From Flavihumibacter soli (GTDB taxonomy: Bacteria > Bacteroidota > Bacteroidia > Sphingobacteriales > Sphingobacteriaceae), in contig NZ_JAAFZB010000096.1 in the NCBI RefSeq assembly GCF_010692725.1, positions 1,178,001 through 1,242,000 of the forward strand: DNA of 64,000 bases, read 5' to 3'. This document shows, one piece after another, positions 51,301-59,156 of this stretch. The translations under genes were made by a program, and so were the position numbers. Each line of letters begins with the position of its first letter. Within the stretch, counting starts at the first letter, position 1. The notes under the pieces were generated by a model. The model was not told where the DNA came from. It was given only the letters and a program-made list of their open reading frames with translations, and searched no databases.

Positions 51301-52545
51301 AAGGGACCCTTCAGAGTTTTTCCATTCGGCAAAAGGATTATCAGATGCCTTTTCTTCCTCATCGCATTGCACAACATCCTGTGGATCGGCGCATTTTCGT
51401 TGAATGAAGTTCTCTTTTAGGGCACCCTGATTTTCATTTCGCTGGCCGGAAGCACCCTGCTGCACAGTATGGGTAAGTTCATGGGCAAGTAACCGTTTCC
51501 CATCAGCTGATCCCGGCTGATATTGCCCTTCGTTAAAATAGACATCATGGCCTACGGTAAAAGCTTTAGCGTTCAATTCCCGGTTCATTTGAATAGCTTC
51601 TCCATCGGTATGGACTTTTACATTTCCGAAATCGGTGCCGAAGCGGTCGGACATGAACGTTTGCGTGCCGCCATCAAGGAAGGACCCGCCGCCTTTGGAG
51701 GATTGAATGGATTGAGAAAGCGAATCGGAAACAGCTGGAGTATTCCTTTCGGTTTTGGTTTGGATAAAAGAAGTAATCGAAGCGGATAGCGGTTTACGGT
51801 TTATTTTTTCTTCCTCCTCGCAATGTGTGCACTTCCGCTGAATGAAATTCACTTTCGGACTGTCCTGATTTACATCATCGGCAGTATAGCCTAACGTTTT
51901 TTTCTGTAAAAAAGGCAAAGGTTTCCAGCTCCTGAAATCAGAATCGAAGCTGAAAATGGGCAATGACCCAACGATGGAAGTGGTATTCAGCTGTTGATCG
52001 GTAACTTCCCACCAGGTAGGGTTTTGTATTTTTAACTGGGAATTGATAAAAAGCGGGGCGGTTAGATTGGCCGCTTTGCCCGACCAATTGTCGTCAAGTC
52101 CAAAGCGTTTGAAGAATCCAAAATTATACCTCCAAACCCCGAGGGCAGAGTCAGGATCCCATAAATGCATGGCGTTCCTTTCAAAAAATGGGGTACGAAG
52201 GCTCAGAAAGTCTGGTTGGGTAAGCTGCAGCTTCAGTTTGCTTTTGTCGGCCGGTTCGTTCTCTTCATTTTCTTCCCGCTGAATTTTTTCCTCCTGACCT
52301 GATTTATAGTTACGCTGTATAAAGTTTTGATCCGGCATCCGCATCACTTTATCTGCCACAGCATCCGCTTCTTTTTCATAAAGATCGTCCGGGGCGCCTA
52401 GGGTTAGCTTGGCCTGTATTGTAAGGTGTTGGAAGGGTCTTTGATAAGCGACCTCCATATCCGGCGCCTGCAAAGGCATAACATCTCCCGCTACAGCGGC
52501 TGCATTAGTTTGGGTATTCAAAGATGGTACGGCTGCCTCGGGCAT
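48388..52545 (-). CDS. eCIS cargo candidate: DUF4157 module, MBL-fold domain, large unassigned C-terminus
   Basis: A 1385-residue protein. (1) Residues 40-72 hold the conserved leader segment KLTLGAPDDLYEKEADAVADKVMRMP. (2) A Trp-rich region follows (about 110-225: FLSLRTPFFERNAMHLWDPDSALGVW). (3) FIQRKCTHCEEEEK comes next. (4) The DUF4157 core is about 285-360 (FGNVKVHTDGEA, NAKAFTVGHDVYFNEGQYQPG, LLAHELTHTVQQ; His351). (5) The MBL-fold domain is about 420-700 (IIPIHGHSDHVVG with His523-x-His525-x-Asp527-His528, ILGDFHGADL Asp648/His650, GFSHHAG His684/His685). (6) About 700 residues have no fold I recognise and end in a Pro-rich tail (PAPATSVPAPLAPSQ). DUF4157 proteins are recurrent eCIS-associated toxins; delivery and MBL activity here are inference. 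It is the last eCIS-linked gene, 12 bases after the previous one. Confidence 0.85.
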   Translation of the reverse strand: MPEAAVPSLNTQTNAAAVAGDVMPLQAPDMEVAYQRPFQHLTIQAKLTLGAPDDLYEKEADAVADKVMRMPDQNFIQRNYKSGQEEKIQREENEENEPADKSKLKLQLTQPDFLSLRTPFFERNAMHLWDPDSALGVWRYNFGFFKRFGLDDNWSGKAANLTAPLFINSQLKIQNPTWWEVTDQQLNTTSIVGSLPIFSFDSDFRSWKPLPFLQKKTLGYTADDVNQDSPKVNFIQRKCTHCEEEEKINRKPLSASITSFIQTKTERNTPAVSDSLSQSIQSSKGGGSFLDGGTQTFMSDRFGTDFGNVKVHTDGEAIQMNRELNAKAFTVGHDVYFNEGQYQPGSADGKRLLAHELTHTVQQGASGQRNENQGALKENFIQRKCADPQDVVQCDEEEKASDNPFAEWKNSEGSLLLIYGDDKLFILPGSPTAYFPTEASQKLFEQSAAHYTQDMGTLFEVPATGASGTRIFKAGNKTAMVLDAGYDPTPGQSRLVAQVYMNQVLGITGRLGITKVTRIIPIHGHSDHVVGIPTIVTRLNVKASNVVIPKAFETIRAVDNVKKILVNTTDPSLTIKGFGSSWIPERPPKDNSKAGDIYRGSFFHGELLVEMLGIRSALKSASSNPDLASYLTKVTRRTDGAKVVILGDFHGADLESMRTKMESQATGSWNEFFRGVNIVSGFSHHAGAMKPGDVAGMMALLDATLLSGGKLKVVEQTNVGVASKTRADTLELAARLGIEVSYTGMPSTGSTPSAIGATRDSTYKQGPHATIQPIINSGLTIGLSRLQRMSQDRKTIEQWRPWLEEINGSNGKQKIDAVLAEYDSSIGQLRQSLRAAAETALNVRAAKQPAGATGARNYSETGGAFGQAYVAATSRIPAAVPAEINLTPESRKALTELEGKNIEEVPLKVALYRAITYGEFSSQAFTKMLGQLNPITRDELIGRRAGSGRLVPRHVAFERVRSQIKFEQSVLPGETISLSGFSPAGKVRARGVGGVLLALELWNSIGQPLLDSHRVSKEIKISKDMAPFIRRLAFWQRMNVKTTYAGFVDPSFSSPTRIDGLTNAQEILQKLKDGDLDALVIEKPGLTDADVFAFAEWLRENIRNYDEYASLFEDSFQDALKFDAKGGNWAQSDWKIAVGHYETSGSNHVVEEYFKHDKLTQFMQYYIPWLITNTNILLNQVGDSEHPIPDANSLLGTLSPNTHSKKRVRLKKPKDKVILRVPVTGNVGGGGWNRSSIGATSLAEVTFPNPPTFYVLDKVGDEIKIMGADFGSYAAIRDLETVHREIGTHGANLNHEFFSKDRNQGGWAWIDEILTQPVDLAPAPATSVPAPLAPSQVIKSPIVKPLTDDPFASKPGLGPQIFAPLPGDKAGEKDPSILPGLRVDF

Positions 52546-52557
52546 TTTTTTTAAATT

Positions 52558-54033
52558 TTACTGAGGTACACAGGTTGAAGGCGGATTCGTGAGAGCATTT
52601 CCACTGGTACCGTTCACCGTTTGCCTACGGGTCAATAATTCCTGTTGCTTACTTAAGTGTTTTGTTTTCAGCTGATCCGATAAGCAATTATATTGCCCCA
52701 AAGCACCATCAATCAGACCTCTTCTGGTAGCATCGGGCATCCGGCGAGTGCCGATAAATTCATCGGCAGTGCCTTCGTGGTAAAAAGCTAAAAACTCACG
52801 TTCGGGGCGGTTGTTCTGTCCTGCCAGGCCGGTACGATATTGCTCTATATGTTCAAGTTCATGTGCCAGCTGCAACAACCGCCGGGCAATACCGCCACGT
52901 GTGGTGCCACTCAGGAAAGTATCGCCTACGCAAATATCACCCCGGGTAGTAGCACCGGAACCCACACTTTGTACACTAAGCCCCTGTTCTGAGCTGAAGT
53001 AATTGATCTTCCTGACTTTTGATGCCTGGCCTGGCATATAAATGCAGATCATATCATGTACCACTTGCAAGGCCTTATCTGCATTTGAGCCGGATGCAGT
53101 TGCCGTTGCAATAATGGCATTTGCACGTGCATCCAGGGTGTTTGGCTGATCCTGCGGCTGCCTCCCTATATCTGTAGCTCCTTCCGGACAGTCAGACACC
53201 GTTTTGGATGGGTTGGTATCTTCATGACATTTCCGCTGGATTAATTTAGTATGAATCATTCCGTTTTGCTGCATCACATGCGTTAGTTCATGCGCCAGCA
53301 ACCTTTTTCCATCATTAGTATGCGGCTGATACTCACCTTCATTGAAATAGATATTATCTCCGACAGTGAACGCCCTGGCATTCAATTCACGGTTTGTCCG
53401 GACGGCAATATTATCAGAATGGATCTTTACACTACTGAAATTGACACCGATACGGCTGCTCATAAAATTGTGGGTGGCCGAATCCATAACATTACCGCCT
53501 CCTTTTGAAGTTTGGATCGCTTGCCGGACGGAGTCGGATGCAGGGACAGCGGTTCCGTTTGCTTTTGTCTGAATAAAAGGGGTTGTAGTAACTGATAAAG
53601 GGTTCTCCGGCTCCTTCTTACATTCGTCGCACTGACGTTGAATGAAAGGCACGCCGGTGATCAATTTGGGTTGAACGAGGTCTTCTTCACCTTCCTCCTG
53701 CTGCTGGATCTTTTCATGCTCGCAGGCGCAGGCTCTCTGAATAAAAGAAGCATCTGCGCTCTTAAGCTGCACAGGCTCATCATCCTCCATTTCCTCCTGG
53801 CGCTGAACTGTCTCCGGTTCGGGCATCCGCATTACCCTGTCTGCTACTGCGTCTGCTTCCTTCTCATATGGATCGTCAGGGGCACCAACGACCAGCTTAC
53901 ATTGCGGCAGGAAGTCCTGACCATGCAGGGTATCTCTGAGATGAACTTCCTGGCTGACACTATCCTGCTCGGCTGCAGGCTTTGCCGATGCCGAAGGAGA
54001 TGATTCAGGATTATATGATCTTACAGCAGACAT
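52558..54033 (-). CDS. eCIS cargo candidate: DUF4157 module plus second HExxH metallopeptidase-like domain
   Basis: A 491-residue protein. The segment KLVVGAPDDPYEKEADAVADRVMRMP and two Cys motifs (FIQRACACEHEK, FIQRQCDECKKE) precede the DUF4157 core (FSSVKIHSDNIAV, NARAFTVGDNIYFNEGEYQP, LLAHELTHVMQQ; His248). The C-terminal domain (about 290-491) has its own zinc-like motif LLQLAHELEHIEQYRT (His391, Glu392, His395) with a later HEGTADEFIG that could give a third ligand. The protein therefore has two HExxH sites of different type. Known DUF4157 proteins are eCIS-associated; a second protease domain as the payload is inference. It lies 147 bases after the preceding gene, the largest gap in the block, so an internal promoter is possible (TTTG...TAATGTTT is a weak candidate). 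Confidence 0.82.
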   Translation of the reverse strand: MSAVRSYNPESSPSASAKPAAEQDSVSQEVHLRDTLHGQDFLPQCKLVVGAPDDPYEKEADAVADRVMRMPEPETVQRQEEMEDDEPVQLKSADASFIQRACACEHEKIQQQEEGEEDLVQPKLITGVPFIQRQCDECKKEPENPLSVTTTPFIQTKANGTAVPASDSVRQAIQTSKGGGNVMDSATHNFMSSRIGVNFSSVKIHSDNIAVRTNRELNARAFTVGDNIYFNEGEYQPHTNDGKRLLAHELTHVMQQNGMIHTKLIQRKCHEDTNPSKTVSDCPEGATDIGRQPQDQPNTLDARANAIIATATASGSNADKALQVVHDMICIYMPGQASKVRKINYFSSEQGLSVQSVGSGATTRGDICVGDTFLSGTTRGGIARRLLQLAHELEHIEQYRTGLAGQNNRPEREFLAFYHEGTADEFIGTRRMPDATRRGLIDGALGQYNCLSDQLKTKHLSKQQELLTRRQTVNGTSGNALTNPPSTCVPQ

Positions 54034-54180
54034 TCCAATTTGAGAATATGTTTTTACCCTTGAAAGGAAACATTATGATGGTCTCCATTAGCAAAGCACA
54101 GTTATCTCAACGCTAATGCTTTCTGTAACATGGCCATGCATTTCTGGAAACTATCAGGACCAGCATATCTGCACGGATCG

Positions 54181-55482
54181 TTACTTTTTAGGCTTCGTTC
54201 CTCCTTTTTTCATCTCTGTTCCCCCGGCTCCTTCTGCCACGTCCCAATAAGGTTTTTGCCCTGGCTTCAAAGTTTTTTGACCCGGTTGAGTAACACCGAT
54301 GAGTTTAGTATGCCCGATGACGTGAGACCGCCAAAATTCAGCTGATTTTTCAGCAAATTCCTGTCCCTCCTTTCCCTGAAAAGCGGAGCACGAACGATAA
54401 TAAATCTCCGCATCAGTGTTGCAAATGTAGCTGCGGATCTCTACGAAAAGCTGCTGACGCCAGGAAAGCGCATTAAACCATTTACTCCAGGCTTTATAAT
54501 AGGCACTGGTCATGTCCCACCAAGGTGGAAATTCTCCGTATTTATCCAGGTCAGGGATATTGAAATCGGCTACTGTAATTTCATCCCGGGTTTTCGAAAT
54601 GTACATAGAATCACCCGGGCTGCCGTGGCTCAAAAATTGGATCTCCTCAATGCAATCGCAGTCTTTGTCAGTATATGTATTTACAATCCGGGAAAGCATA
54701 TACTCGATTGTATCACTTGAGCCAACTGCATAACCGCCTCTGGCCTTCATCGCCAACGCTATTGCGCTCAGCTCCCACGCTGTCCCTAATGCGGTCCCTT
54801 CTGTACTGTCATATACATAAAAATTACACGCTTTTCTTTGTATCAATGCGGGAGATGATGCAGAAACTGGAATAGTACTTCCTTTATTGAACTCTTTAGA
54901 AGACCCTGAACTTTGTTGGAGGACATGTGTCAGCTCGTGTGCCAGCAGGCGCTTCCCATCCGACGAGCCCGGCTGATACTGGCCTTCGTTAAAATAAATA
55001 TCGTTGCCTATAGTAAACGCCCTGGCATTTAACCCGCGATTAAGCCGAACTGCTTCGGAATTGGTATGGACCTTTACTTCCGAGAAATCGCTGCCCATCC
55101 GGCTGCCTATAAAAGATTGTGTTTGCCTGTCAATGGCCGAGCCGCTGCCGCGGGATGACTGAATAGAGTCTTCTACACTTTTGCTAACCGCCGAATTACT
55201 GTTCACTTTCGCCTGAATATACTGGTTGGTACTATGAGTAGCGGTTTTACGCTGAAGTTTTTCCTCTTTCTCACATTCTTCGCATTTGCGCTGCAAGTAG
55301 TTTTCTTCTGACATCCGCATAACACGATCGGCACTTACATCCGCTTCCCTCTCCAATTCATCATCTTCCGCCCCAACGCTCAGCTTTCGCTGGATCCCTA
55401 ATGACTGGACTATATGCGAGGGGTTTCTGAAACCTCCCGCTGCCCGCTGGCGAGACTGCTGAACTTTACGCGTCGCTTTCAT
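54181..55482 (-). CDS. eCIS cargo candidate: DUF4157 module plus clan CD-like Cys/His domain
   Basis: A 433-residue protein. The leader KLSVGAEDDELEREADVSADRVMRMS and YLQRKCEECEKEEK precede the DUF4157 core (FSEVKVHTNSEAV, NARAFTIGNDIYFNEGQYQPG, LLAHELTHVLQQ; His182). The C-terminal half has a hydrophobic block ending in His-Gly (IEEIQFLSHGSPGD; His286) and a second block ending in Ser-Cys (AEIYYRSCSAFQGKEGQEFA; Cys365). This spacing and context are those of clan CD/DUF4347-like cysteine peptidases (caspase and gingipain relatives). The tail is Lys/Gly-rich (KKGGTKPKK). It is 5 bases after the muramidase gene. The peptidase reading is by motif only. Confidence 0.82.
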   Translation of the reverse strand: MKATRKVQQSRQRAAGGFRNPSHIVQSLGIQRKLSVGAEDDELEREADVSADRVMRMSEENYLQRKCEECEKEEKLQRKTATHSTNQYIQAKVNSNSAVSKSVEDSIQSSRGSGSAIDRQTQSFIGSRMGSDFSEVKVHTNSEAVRLNRGLNARAFTIGNDIYFNEGQYQPGSSDGKRLLAHELTHVLQQSSGSSKEFNKGSTIPVSASSPALIQRKACNFYVYDSTEGTALGTAWELSAIALAMKARGGYAVGSSDTIEYMLSRIVNTYTDKDCDCIEEIQFLSHGSPGDSMYISKTRDEITVADFNIPDLDKYGEFPPWWDMTSAYYKAWSKWFNALSWRQQLFVEIRSYICNTDAEIYYRSCSAFQGKEGQEFAEKSAEFWRSHVIGHTKLIGVTQPGQKTLKPGQKPYWDVAEGAGGTEMKKGGTKPKK

Positions 55483-55487
55483 TTTGT

Positions 55488-56312
55488 TTATGCATTATAC
55501 TTCTGATAAGCTTTCTCCAGCTTCTCATCATACTTGTTCGCTTTAAAGCCTTTACCGTTATAGCGCAGGGCGAACTCAGCCCATTGATGGTCCTTTAAAA
55601 AACCTACAAGGTTATTGGCTTTCACGAATCTGGCAAACACTCTAAGATGCTCGCCTTCGTTCTCTTTCATAGTCCCCACAAAGGCGATAATATCATCAAA
55701 GCCAAGTGATTTATAGTGAAATCCCATGATCTGAAACAATCCATACGATGCCGAAGCATATGCCGCTTCAGCAACATCCTTGCTTTTTGATATGGCTATG
55801 GCCTTATCAAGCCTGTCGTATTCGGCCTTGCCGCCTACATAATGTTTTTTAGTCCATTTTGGGTACAGCACATTTTCATTGCCTTTTACAAAATCTTCAG
55901 GATTGATATTTCTGGCTACCAGCTGCTTCCAGAAAACATGGCCTTCAAATAATATCTTAGTCCGGCCATCAATTGTAAAACCCCGGCCGCTGCTTTCTAC
56001 TGAGTTTACGGCCTTTACAGCGGCCAGTTCAATTCCTAACTCATTCGCCAAATCTATCATATCCTGCTCCCTGAGGAATTTTTCCTCCATCCGGCTTATA
56101 TCTACAGGAGCTTTATTAATAAGCTTGGTCCAGGTTTTTGTATAAACCTCGCCGTCGCTTACCAGCTGATTTTTATTCTGGAAGTCCCGCACGGCCGCAT
56201 CCGTGGAAGTATCGAAAATGCCGTCAACCACCAGGTCGTATTTAAATTCGTTCAGCAGTTCCTGTAACATGGCAACCGCATCGCCTTTTGATTTAAGTTT
56301 GAGATAGATCAT
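55488..56312 (-). CDS. Peptidoglycan-binding N-acetylmuramidase of the eCIS operon
   Basis: A 274-residue protein without signal peptide. Residues 1-65 are a peptidoglycan-binding domain (SKGDAVAMLQELLNEFKYDLVVDGIFDTSTDAAVRDFQNKN). Residues 80-274 are an N-acetylmuramidase (DUF3380) domain with Glu106 in AVNSVESSGRGF as the likely catalytic acid and SYGLFQIMGFHYKSLGF further on. It cuts the MurNAc-GlcNAc bond. In phage and some CIS loci similar enzymes free particles or help the tube cross the wall. It sits 13 bases after the AAA+ gene and before the cargo genes. A role in release by lysis is plausible; use as a payload is the alternative. Confidence 0.88.
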   Translation of the reverse strand: MIYLKLKSKGDAVAMLQELLNEFKYDLVVDGIFDTSTDAAVRDFQNKNQLVSDGEVYTKTWTKLINKAPVDISRMEEKFLREQDMIDLANELGIELAAVKAVNSVESSGRGFTIDGRTKILFEGHVFWKQLVARNINPEDFVKGNENVLYPKWTKKHYVGGKAEYDRLDKAIAISKSKDVAEAAYASASYGLFQIMGFHYKSLGFDDIIAFVGTMKENEGEHLRVFARFVKANNLVGFLKDHQWAEFALRYNGKGFKANKYDEKLEKAYQKYNA

Positions 56313-56325
56313 ATGATAAGGCCCG

Positions 56326-57699
56326 TTAAATTGTCTTTCCTGCTTTTAGATATTCCTTTTTTATTCCTTCAATGATGTCTGAATACCGGATAACGTTTTC
56401 CCGGCGGTTCAACGCCATAAGAGATGAGTACTGTACTACATTGATGATCGAACCGCCAGCCAGTTCAAACCTCTCAGCGATCTGTTCGATATCTACGTTT
56501 TGAGCAAAGGTGGTATGAGTGCTGTATGACTGGTTCCATAGATGAAGGCGTTCGCTGTATTTCGGGATCGGAAAATGAACAATCGACTGTAGCCTCCTGG
56601 CAAAAGCCTCATCCACATTGCTGCTCATATTGGAAGAGAGGATCACCAGCCCGTTATAATCTTCCAGTCGTTGCAGGAGATAGGCAATCTCCTGATTGGC
56701 GTATTTATCATGGGCATCGGAGATGGAAGTTCGTTTTCCAAAGAGGGCATCCGCCTCGTCGAAGAATAGTATCCAGTTCTTATGCTCCGCTTTGGTGAAT
56801 ACCTTTTCCAAGTTCTTTTCCGTCTCTCCGATATACTTTGAGATGACCATTGACAGATCTACCCTGTAAACATCAACGTTTGCAAGCTTTCCGAAAAGGC
56901 CTGCAGTAAGCGTCTTACCGGTCCCCGGAGGTCCGTGGAACAATGCCTTGTAACCGGGCTTGAGCCTTTTTTGCATCTCCCATTCATTCATCAGGCTGCT
57001 CCCATGCTCCAGCCATATTCTTATTTCATTGAGCTGCTGCATGGTATGAGCATCCAGCACAAGATCCTCCCATTCTAAGGTAGTCGTGATCCTCTTGGCG
57101 GGAAAATCCATGCTGAATAATGGTTTTCTAAGTTTACCCCCAGTAAACAGGTCCACATACTCATCATTTATTAAAAGCTGACCGCTAAAAAAGGGCTCAC
57201 TGGCAGGCGGGGACGCAAGCCATAATATATGATGTATCTGGAATACATGCCCCGCGTCAAATAATTCCTGTGCTTTAAAACGTTTCCCCAGATCATTCCC
57301 GGCTACCAGGAACAGGGCGGTTTCACCGGTTGGCAAAAAACCGCTATGAGCTGTACCCTTTAGCCCGCCAAACTCCGTAAATCCTCTTTCCAACGATCTA
57401 TTACGATTGAAGAAAATATCGAGCATTTGCGGATTTATGTGCGGCAGAAGGCCCAGCATTAATACCAGGCGTTCCCTGGAAGACAGCTGGTAAAAGCTTA
57501 TAAACTCAGCGAAAACAGATTTTTTTCCACTAATGTCCGGGGGCAAAATTTCATCTACGGTGCGATACTCGCATTCCTCACCGAGATGCAGTTTTATCCG
57601 GGTTTCCAAAACGGTGGCGAACCACCCGGCTTCTGCCAGGAGATCTTCAGCATTCAGATGATGCGGAGCTGCATTCAATATTTGTTGTTTCTCTACCAC
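56326..57699 (-). CDS. eCIS AAA+ ATPase (Afp15-like)
   Basis: A 457-residue ATPase. The N-terminal domain (1-220) has no recognised motif. The AAA+ core follows with Walker A GPPGTGKT (256-263, Lys262), Walker B ILFFDEADALFG (Asp314/Glu315), sensor ILSSNMSSN and the arginine finger region FARRLQS. This type of ATPase is a constant part of eCIS loci (Afp15/PVC15) and is needed for assembly or cargo loading. It starts with GTG and overlaps the tape measure gene by 7 bases, which shows translational coupling. Confidence 0.9.
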   Translation of the reverse strand: MVEKQQILNAAPHHLNAEDLLAEAGWFATVLETRIKLHLGEECEYRTVDEILPPDISGKKSVFAEFISFYQLSSRERLVLMLGLLPHINPQMLDIFFNRNRSLERGFTEFGGLKGTAHSGFLPTGETALFLVAGNDLGKRFKAQELFDAGHVFQIHHILWLASPPASEPFFSGQLLINDEYVDLFTGGKLRKPLFSMDFPAKRITTTLEWEDLVLDAHTMQQLNEIRIWLEHGSSLMNEWEMQKRLKPGYKALFHGPPGTGKTLTAGLFGKLANVDVYRVDLSMVISKYIGETEKNLEKVFTKAEHKNWILFFDEADALFGKRTSISDAHDKYANQEIAYLLQRLEDYNGLVILSSNMSSNVDEAFARRLQSIVHFPIPKYSERLHLWNQSYSTHTTFAQNVDIEQIAERFELAGGSIINVVQYSSLMALNRRENVIRYSDIIEGIKKEYLKAGKTI

Positions 57700-59153
57700 T
57701 CTGTCAATATTAACTCCTTGAGCCAGGGCAGCTTAACGGTACTACAACCCCATGGCAGCCGGTCAAGTAAAATATCTGCACCCGTACGTTCAACCTGTAT
57801 CAGCCAGTGATCTTCCTTAAAAGCCATTTTGCCAGTCCTTAAAAGAAACGTGTTGCGCAGAGCCTCCGTTCCGGCTCCTTTCAACGCAGACCAATGACTG
57901 ACTACCGAAGTCAGCAACTCGCTGCAACTTTGTTTATCCCTATCTGTAAGAAGGATATCATCCGGCATTACATCCGGGTAATTCATTCCGCATAAGACCT
58001 TGTTAAGCAGCATTTCCCATTCCTTGTAGTCGGCGTTGCCGGACTGCAGGTAGTACAGTAAAACCGCAGCCTTGTGGCGACTTTGCTCAGATAAGAAGCT
58101 TTTAGAATCTGCATTCAACAGTCCGCTATCAGAAAACAAAGGCTGCAAAAAGGGATGCAACAGCAGCAGCCCGGCATTGCCGATATAAAAAGCTTCTTCA
58201 GGTTCCCTGAACATTGAACGTTCGTTCGCATCGGTTGCACGATCGTCCGGGGTACTACCTTCAGCGTCCAGTATATTCCTGATCAACTCATCAAACCCGG
58301 CTTGCTCGTCATTAACTATATTTTCCCTCAGGCTTTCAGTATTGATCTTTTCAAGGGAAATTATTCTTTGAAAGAAGTTTACCATGAAATTATCAGTTGC
58401 CGTAACCCTATTCCGCATTAAGAATTCGAAGAGATGCCTGTAGAATTTCTTTTCGCTGAGCGAAAAAATAGAGCTGATAGCTGCCCTGTTCTTAAGCACA
58501 GCTTCGGAGTTTACCTTTAGCCTTGAGTTATTTAGCAGCTTAAGAAGGCTGTCGACAATTGACTCATAACCAGACTGATCCAGGTGGGTGAACAAGCGTT
58601 CGGCAATTGCATCGAACCCTCCTGAAGGGTGGGATTGCCTAAACCCGATAAGGCTGAGCAGGAGTTTTTCTATTTCGTCTGTCCCCAGATCATTTAATAG
58701 CTCCGCAGGGTTTTTCTGCTCCTTTTGATACCACCATGGAAAGATCCCGGTTTCCAGAAATCGCAATAAAGCCTTAAACTCCTGCTCTGCAAATAAATTC
58801 AATTCTAAAGATGAAAGGCTATCAGAACTCCCGGTCCCGGCCGGTTCCGCCAATTTATCAGGCTTCATATATTCATTCAGCTGTTTTTGAAGTTCACTGG
58901 CCAGCTTGGGCTCCAGTAATTGGATGAAGGTTCGTTTGAAATCAGATGCAGACATTACACCCATATCGACGCTCAGCTTATCAATATTGATGTAAAGTTC
59001 GTCCGGTACGCTCTGTTCAAACACACGTTCGAACAGCCTTTCAAGCTCTGACTGCAGATCATCGTTTAATACCTTACGCATTTGCAGCGCGGCTTTCTCG
59101 TCAGATGTGGTCAACCTGATCCTCTGTTTCCTTATCAGCACATTAGCGGCCAT
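57693..59153 (-). CDS. Contractile injection system tape measure protein (CIS_TMP family)
   Basis: A 486-residue protein with the family signature at 325-340, IGNAGLLLLHPFLQPLFSDSG (His333), followed by HKAAVLLYYLQSG and LLNKVLCGM. This block is the hallmark of the CIS tape measure family (Afp14-like). The rest is helical and acidic, as expected of a rod that sets sheath length. It is short: if one residue spans about 0.15 nm, as in phage tape measures, it would set a tube of about 70 nm (inference). It lies 3 bases after the 927-residue gene and overlaps the ATPase gene. Confidence 0.85.
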   Translation of the reverse strand: MAANVLIRKQRIRLTTSDEKAALQMRKVLNDDLQSELERLFERVFEQSVPDELYINIDKLSVDMGVMSASDFKRTFIQLLEPKLASELQKQLNEYMKPDKLAEPAGTGSSDSLSSLELNLFAEQEFKALLRFLETGIFPWWYQKEQKNPAELLNDLGTDEIEKLLLSLIGFRQSHPSGGFDAIAERLFTHLDQSGYESIVDSLLKLLNNSRLKVNSEAVLKNRAAISSIFSLSEKKFYRHLFEFLMRNRVTATDNFMVNFFQRIISLEKINTESLRENIVNDEQAGFDELIRNILDAEGSTPDDRATDANERSMFREPEEAFYIGNAGLLLLHPFLQPLFSDSGLLNADSKSFLSEQSRHKAAVLLYYLQSGNADYKEWEMLLNKVLCGMNYPDVMPDDILLTDRDKQSCSELLTSVVSHWSALKGAGTEALRNTFLLRTGKMAFKEDHWLIQVERTGADILLDRLPWGCSTVKLPWLKELILTEW

Positions 59154-59156
59154 GGC

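Noticed and set aside
54034-54180. Possible internal promoter in the gap between two DUF4157 genes
   Set aside because: TTTG followed by TAATGTTT is only a weak match to the consensus at a short spacing, so I mention it in the gene entry but do not call a promoter.
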